DNA of 25,956 bases, from assembly GCF_937912035.1 (NCBI RefSeq), contig NZ_CALDPF010000057.1, forward strand, positions 1 through 25,956, in the 5' to 3' direction. Below are positions 22,567 through 25,956 of the stretch, piece by piece. A program made the translations under genes and the position numbers. Below the pieces are notes generated by a model, which did not search any database, had not been told where the DNA came from, and saw nothing but the letters and a program-made list of their open reading frames with translations. The first letter of the stretch is position 1, and the number at the start of each line of letters is the position of its first letter. This DNA is from an uncultured Bacteroides sp. GTDB taxonomy: Bacteria > Bacteroidota > Bacteroidia > Bacteroidales > Bacteroidaceae.

Positions 22567-24873
22567 TTACTCACTCTTGATAACCTCAGCAGGATTTTCG
22601 TTGGCAGTCTTCCATATACTGTGCCATATACAAATCAATATCAACAACGATAAAAGTATGAATACAGATATATATAGCGATATTCCAATGGACGTTCGCT
22701 CAACATACTGTTCGAGCCACCTCTTCATAACCAATGTAACAACAGGAAAAGCTATGATACAAGACAGCAGAAGCATTGTAAAATAACTCTTTATGAACAT
22801 CTTCATTATTACCGGTACTGTAGCTCCATTAATCTTTCTTATTGCTATCTCTTTCCTGCGTCGTTCACATGACAAAGAAACATGAGAATATACTCCAAAT
22901 AATGATATAATAATGCATACAGCAGCCACAAACATAAGTAGTTTCATCAGCGAACGCTCGGAAGTGAGGTATTCATCATATACTTCGTCAATGGTAGTGA
23001 AACTTGCAAAATCGGAATAATTATTTTCCCTGATATATTTCTCTATTTCCTTACGCAATTCATCTTCATGACTTTCATCAAACCGTAGTACAATATCTTT
23101 GGACAACCTGAAACTAGCCTTCAAAGTCAGCACAAACGGTTGGACAGGTATTGTGGGCGAAGAGATATGAAAGTCCCTTACTACCCCAACAACCGTGAAA
23201 TCTCTGAACTTCTTTCCTATCGGGTCATTCCATCCGAATTTTCTGGCAGCTGTTTCATTAATGATTGCCGATTTCAAGTCACCCTGCTCGGACAAGTGCG
23301 AACCTTTCAGCAGTTTCAAGCCATAAAAATCCATGAACTCCTGCCCCTCGTCAATCGTATGCAGGATAATAGATTCCTGTGAGTCTGTTTTTCCATCCCA
23401 TGAATCGGCTCTCATACTTGCAGTACCACTACGCGGCAATAACGAATACATTTTCCTGACTTCATAAACGTATGGCAAAGTTTTCAGAAAATCGACTGTT
23501 TCATCTTTCAGAGGATAGATTCTAAGTGTAGCACGTCCCTCACGCTCAAACCCCACCTCTTCATTTTCTGCCAGATAATGCAATTGCCTGAATATAACAG
23601 ACAGACCAAACAATATCATTACAGAAATGACAAGCTGGAGTACTATGCTGCTACCCTGAAATGTCATACCTTTTCTTCCGGAAGTCATTCTACGGCTCAA
23701 CATTCCCGATAGAGACTTCGATGAATAATATCGGATTATCATCAAAGAAACACATAGCGATGCAACAAGAAGTAAGACAAAATACAGCAATGAGGATAAA
23801 TAAAATTCATCCTCTACACCCGACAACTCAACAAACTTCCCTTCAAGAATCTCCATCAGGACCATACCAATTAATCCGGCGGAAAACATGACAATAAAAA
23901 GTTCTGTAGCAAAGAGAGAGAGCATTCCCCATATACCGGAACCACAAGATACCCTGAGGGCAATCTCCCTCTTTCTAATACTGATGCGTGTAACAAGAAG
24001 AGAGAAGAAATTTATCAAAGAAATCAGAACGACTGCTACCCCGATTATGGAAAACAGTTTAATATACATCAAAGAAACCCTGTTGTCATCATGAAAAATG
24101 GTATAACGGCATGAAGTGAGTTTCTGCAAATTATAACCTTTATAACCAAATCCCCAATTCATCTTACGGATATCATCAGAATGCAATTTCTTTATTAAAT
24201 TATCAAGATTCGTTCCCTCTTTCAGACGAACACATACTTTGAAGTTTCCTATATTATAATCATTCCGCCAGCTTTTACTCACTCCGGTTAACATGCCGTA
24301 ACCGAAATTTGTATGTTTGCCAAAACCGGAAACTACAGCTGAAATCTTTTTGGTCTCTTTTTGATAAAACAGATACAAATCCTTCCCTATCACATCCGTT
24401 GTTCCGAAAATACGCATCGCCGTTTCATCTGTAACAGCAATCTCCGATTCATTGTCAAGGAAACTCAGACTTCCGTCTAACAGCCTGACATCAAACATAT
24501 TGATGAATGCCGAATCAACAACTATCTCTGGTACTTCGATTTTCTCTTCTGCCGTTTTGCCGATAAAAATAGGACCTTGCATAAAAGAGGATGCCTCTTC
24601 TACTTCAGGAAACAGATTTACCATATCCCTTGCCATAGGATACGACATCGAGTATGATAAGTTCTTGAAATCTAAAGCACTTCCTTCCCCATACATCACA
24701 TACATCCTGTCTGCCCCACGATGAAAGCTGTCATAACTCATTTCATACTTTATCCATATCATGGAAAAAGCAAAACACACAAAGCCTACAGCAATACCTG
24801 CAATGCTGATTATATTCTGTACTTTATAACGTATCAGGCTGCGTAAAGCCATCTTTAAATAATGTAGTATCAT
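22567..24873 (-). CDS. FtsX/MacB-like ABC permease (eight-helix), first gene of the upstream operon
   Basis: The 768-aa membrane protein consists of two MacB/FtsX units. TM1 about 21-42; first extracytoplasmic domain about 43-268 with PIGK-like motif DVIGKDL (160-166); TM2 272-296, TM3 317-342, TM4 359-383; TM5 407-428; second extracytoplasmic domain about 430-640 with DPIGKKF (550-556); TM6 643-666, TM7 697-717, TM8 731-753. Coupling motifs toward the ATPase are IRKREIALRVSCGSG (299-313) and RRRKEIAIRKINGA (671-684). The C-terminus is NPAEVIKSE. It starts about 37 bases after the predicted sigma-54 start site of promoter A. With eight helices a single polypeptide could correspond to the MacB homodimer (inference). 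Substrate unknown. Confidence 0.9.
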   Translation of the reverse strand: MILHYLKMALRSLIRYKVQNIISIAGIAVGFVCFAFSMIWIKYEMSYDSFHRGADRMYVMYGEGSALDFKNLSYSMSYPMARDMVNLFPEVEEASSFMQGPIFIGKTAEEKIEVPEIVVDSAFINMFDVRLLDGSLSFLDNESEIAVTDETAMRIFGTTDVIGKDLYLFYQKETKKISAVVSGFGKHTNFGYGMLTGVSKSWRNDYNIGNFKVCVRLKEGTNLDNLIKKLHSDDIRKMNWGFGYKGYNLQKLTSCRYTIFHDDNRVSLMYIKLFSIIGVAVVLISLINFFSLLVTRISIRKREIALRVSCGSGIWGMLSLFATELFIVMFSAGLIGMVLMEILEGKFVELSGVEDEFYLSSLLYFVLLLVASLCVSLMIIRYYSSKSLSGMLSRRMTSGRKGMTFQGSSIVLQLVISVMILFGLSVIFRQLHYLAENEEVGFEREGRATLRIYPLKDETVDFLKTLPYVYEVRKMYSLLPRSGTASMRADSWDGKTDSQESIILHTIDEGQEFMDFYGLKLLKGSHLSEQGDLKSAIINETAARKFGWNDPIGKKFRDFTVVGVVRDFHISSPTIPVQPFVLTLKASFRLSKDIVLRFDESHEDELRKEIEKYIRENNYSDFASFTTIDEVYDEYLTSERSLMKLLMFVAAVCIIISLFGVYSHVSLSCERRRKEIAIRKINGATVPVIMKMFIKSYFTMLLLSCIIAFPVVTLVMKRWLEQYVERTSIGISLYISVFILLSLLILICIWHSIWKTANENPAEVIKSE

Positions 24874-24920
24874 TGAAATTCTAGATTTACATGAAACAGT
24901 CGTTTTTATAATTCTTTATA

Positions 24921-24937
24921 ATCAAAAACCGTGCCAT
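24921..24937 (-). promoter_or_regulatory. Sigma-54 (RpoN) promoter A, -24/-12 elements
   Basis: Minus strand ATGGCACG (24930-24937), four bases, then TTGAT (24921-24925), the same two elements and spacing as promoter B. Predicted +1 is about 24910, giving a leader of about 37 bases before the permease ATG at 24873. No competing TAnnTTTG element was found in this spacer. The spacer 24874-25057 otherwise holds only the enhancer sites. Confidence 0.8.
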
Positions 24938-24991
24938 ACGCATAACACATTGAATATGTGCATCCTACATAAAAACAGGACATACAAAAGC

Positions 24992-25026
24992 GTGCGTATC
25001 CGCACATTATTATTGCGAATTCGCAC
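24992..25026. promoter_or_regulatory. Enhancer (UAS) pair for sigma-54 promoter A
   Basis: Proximal dyad GTGCG-TATC-CGCAC (24992-25005) and distal dyad TTGCG-AATT-CGCAC (25013-25026, with a 12-bp perfect palindrome core). Their centres are 21 bp apart, two helical turns, so on the same face of DNA. Centres lie about 89 and 110 bp upstream of the predicted start. They sit about 30 bases from the stop of the neighbouring AAA/nuclease gene. Confidence 0.75.
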
Positions 25027-25057
25027 GCTTCACACAGTAGATATATCGTTTTTCACT

Positions 25058-25956
25058 TTATTCTGCTACTATCCAACGGTCGATATTTCTGGTTTCAGCA
25101 CTGAAATTAACACCTATCTTGTAAACCTTACGGCCATCAGACATGAAAGGAAGAGCATAATTTCGTGATTCTATTTGCGCTATGGCATCCTCGGCACTGC
25201 CCTCAAACTTGAATTCCATTACATAGATATACTGTGGAGTTTTCACCACCATGTCTATCCTGCCCTGAGATGTATGATACTCGGCATGAGTAAAGAAACC
25301 CATCAAACGGAACACTATGAAAAGAACATTCTGGTAATGAAGTTCCGTGTCGCGGATCAACTCGTATGGAGTATCTGAAAAGAGACTTTGAAGACGCTCC
25401 ATGAAACTGTCGATCTTTCCTGCTCGGATATCCTTTATAAAGTTCATTATATGAAAACTGGCATTCTTGCCGTTCATATTCATATAGCAAGGCATAAGGA
25501 AGTTAAGGAATCCCTGTTCAACCTCCTCATTAGGAAAACCAAGTATATAGTTCTTGAATTCAGGGTCATACTCCTTTATCGTCAGATATCCGCTCTGGAA
25601 GAACAAAGGAATAGGATTGGTATTTATTGTCTCAAGCCCGGTAAGCTCATCTGCTGTTGCTTCTGCATTGCCTGTCAGGTCGCTCAGAAGGTAATTGTTC
25701 TTCTGAAGGAGTTTTACGAGTATGGTGGGAGTACCGGTGGAGAACCAATAGTTTTCAGGTATCATTCTGAAAAAAGTATTCAGGACACTGAACGGATTAT
25801 ACATTCCCTCTGTATTCTGGACGAAATGATAGCCGTCGTATTTCCTCTTTAACATCGCGTATGTATCAGAAATACTTATGTTCTGCTTTTCAGCAAGAAC
25901 CCTGACATCTTCATCAAAGAATTCTACAAGTTCTTTTTCGCTTATACCGCACAAAG
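25058..25956 (-). CDS. AAA-ATPase-like / PD-(D/E)XK nuclease-family protein, C-terminal part (cut by window edge)
   Basis: Partial gene: the reading frame is open to the right edge, so the N-terminus, including the expected P-loop ATPase core, is missing. The visible 299 or so residues match the common Bacteroidetes family with an AAA-ATPase-like domain (PF09820 type) followed by a PD-(D/E)XK nuclease-like domain (PF08011, formerly DUF1703). The linker motif YWFSTGTPTILVKLL is typical. The nuclease-like core shows Asp in GRIDMVV, the E-x-K pair in YVMEFKFEG and a downstream Gln in AIAQIESR. All presumed active-site residues are present. These proteins are abundant, often multi-copy, and of unproven function. 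It ends about 150 bases upstream of the sigma-54 operon and shows no obvious terminator before the enhancer sites. Confidence 0.85.
   Translation of the reverse strand, partial: LCGISEKELVEFFDEDVRVLAEKQNISISDTYAMLKRKYDGYHFVQNTEGMYNPFSVLNTFFRMIPENYWFSTGTPTILVKLLQKNNYLLSDLTGNAEATADELTGLETINTNPIPLFFQSGYLTIKEYDPEFKNYILGFPNEEVEQGFLNFLMPCYMNMNGKNASFHIMNFIKDIRAGKIDSFMERLQSLFSDTPYELIRDTELHYQNVLFIVFRLMGFFTHAEYHTSQGRIDMVVKTPQYIYVMEFKFEGSAEDAIAQIESRNYALPFMSDGRKVYKIGVNFSAETRNIDRWIVAE

Noticed and set aside
1..25956. CRISPR arrays, tRNA genes, insertion sequences or prophage genes
   Set aside because: No regularly spaced repeat array, tRNA-like cloverleaf, transposase or phage structural gene was recognised on either strand; this was by reading, not by a covariance-model search.

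Overview
The window looks like chromosome from a member of the order Bacteroidales (Bacteroides/Phocaeicola type). Evidence: AT-rich spacers, promoters of the Bacteroidetes form TAnnTTTG rather than TATAAT, few Shine-Dalgarno sites, a mammalian-glycan lyase of Bacteroides type, and large eight-helix FtsX/MacB-type permeases in tandem arrays. Almost everything is on the minus strand; the only plus-strand gene I support is a small DUF2721 membrane protein.

Layout. (1) Positions 1-300 hold two tandem leftward promoters and a leader resembling that of a Bacteroides rRNA operon; the operon itself would lie off the left edge. (2) 458-3675: a secreted PL8 chondroitinase with its own promoter and terminator. 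(3) 3695-5213: a two-gene unit of an AlkD-like DNA glycosylase and a nitroreductase with a lipoprotein signal, preceded by two copies of a 14-bp perfect palindrome. (4) 5334-11064: an RND tripartite efflux operon (adaptor, pump, outer-membrane channel). (5) 11172-12141: a small hypothetical secreted protein and, divergently, the DUF2721 protein. (6) 12148-25026: two consecutive minus-strand operons encoding four ABC permeases, one ATPase, a TlpA-like thioredoxin lipoprotein and a Sel1-repeat protein. (7) 25058 to the right edge: the C-terminal part of an AAA-ATPase/PD-(D/E)XK protein.

The most interesting system is region 6. Both operons start from sigma-54 (RpoN) type -24/-12 elements, TGGCACG-N4-TTGAT, at 24921-24937 and 17809-17825. 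Upstream of each lies a pair of GTGCG-N4-CGCAC dyads whose centres are 21 bp apart and about 90 and 110 bp from the predicted start site. The two promoters match to within 1 bp in this geometry, which points to one unseen enhancer-binding regulator controlling both operons. Only the second operon encodes an ATPase, so the three permeases of the first probably depend on it. Substrate and regulator cannot be read from this window.

Two starts were moved by sequence logic. The second permease should begin at 22544 (ATG) rather than at an upstream GTG. The AlkD-like protein should begin at 5155 (ATG) rather than at an upstream TTG.
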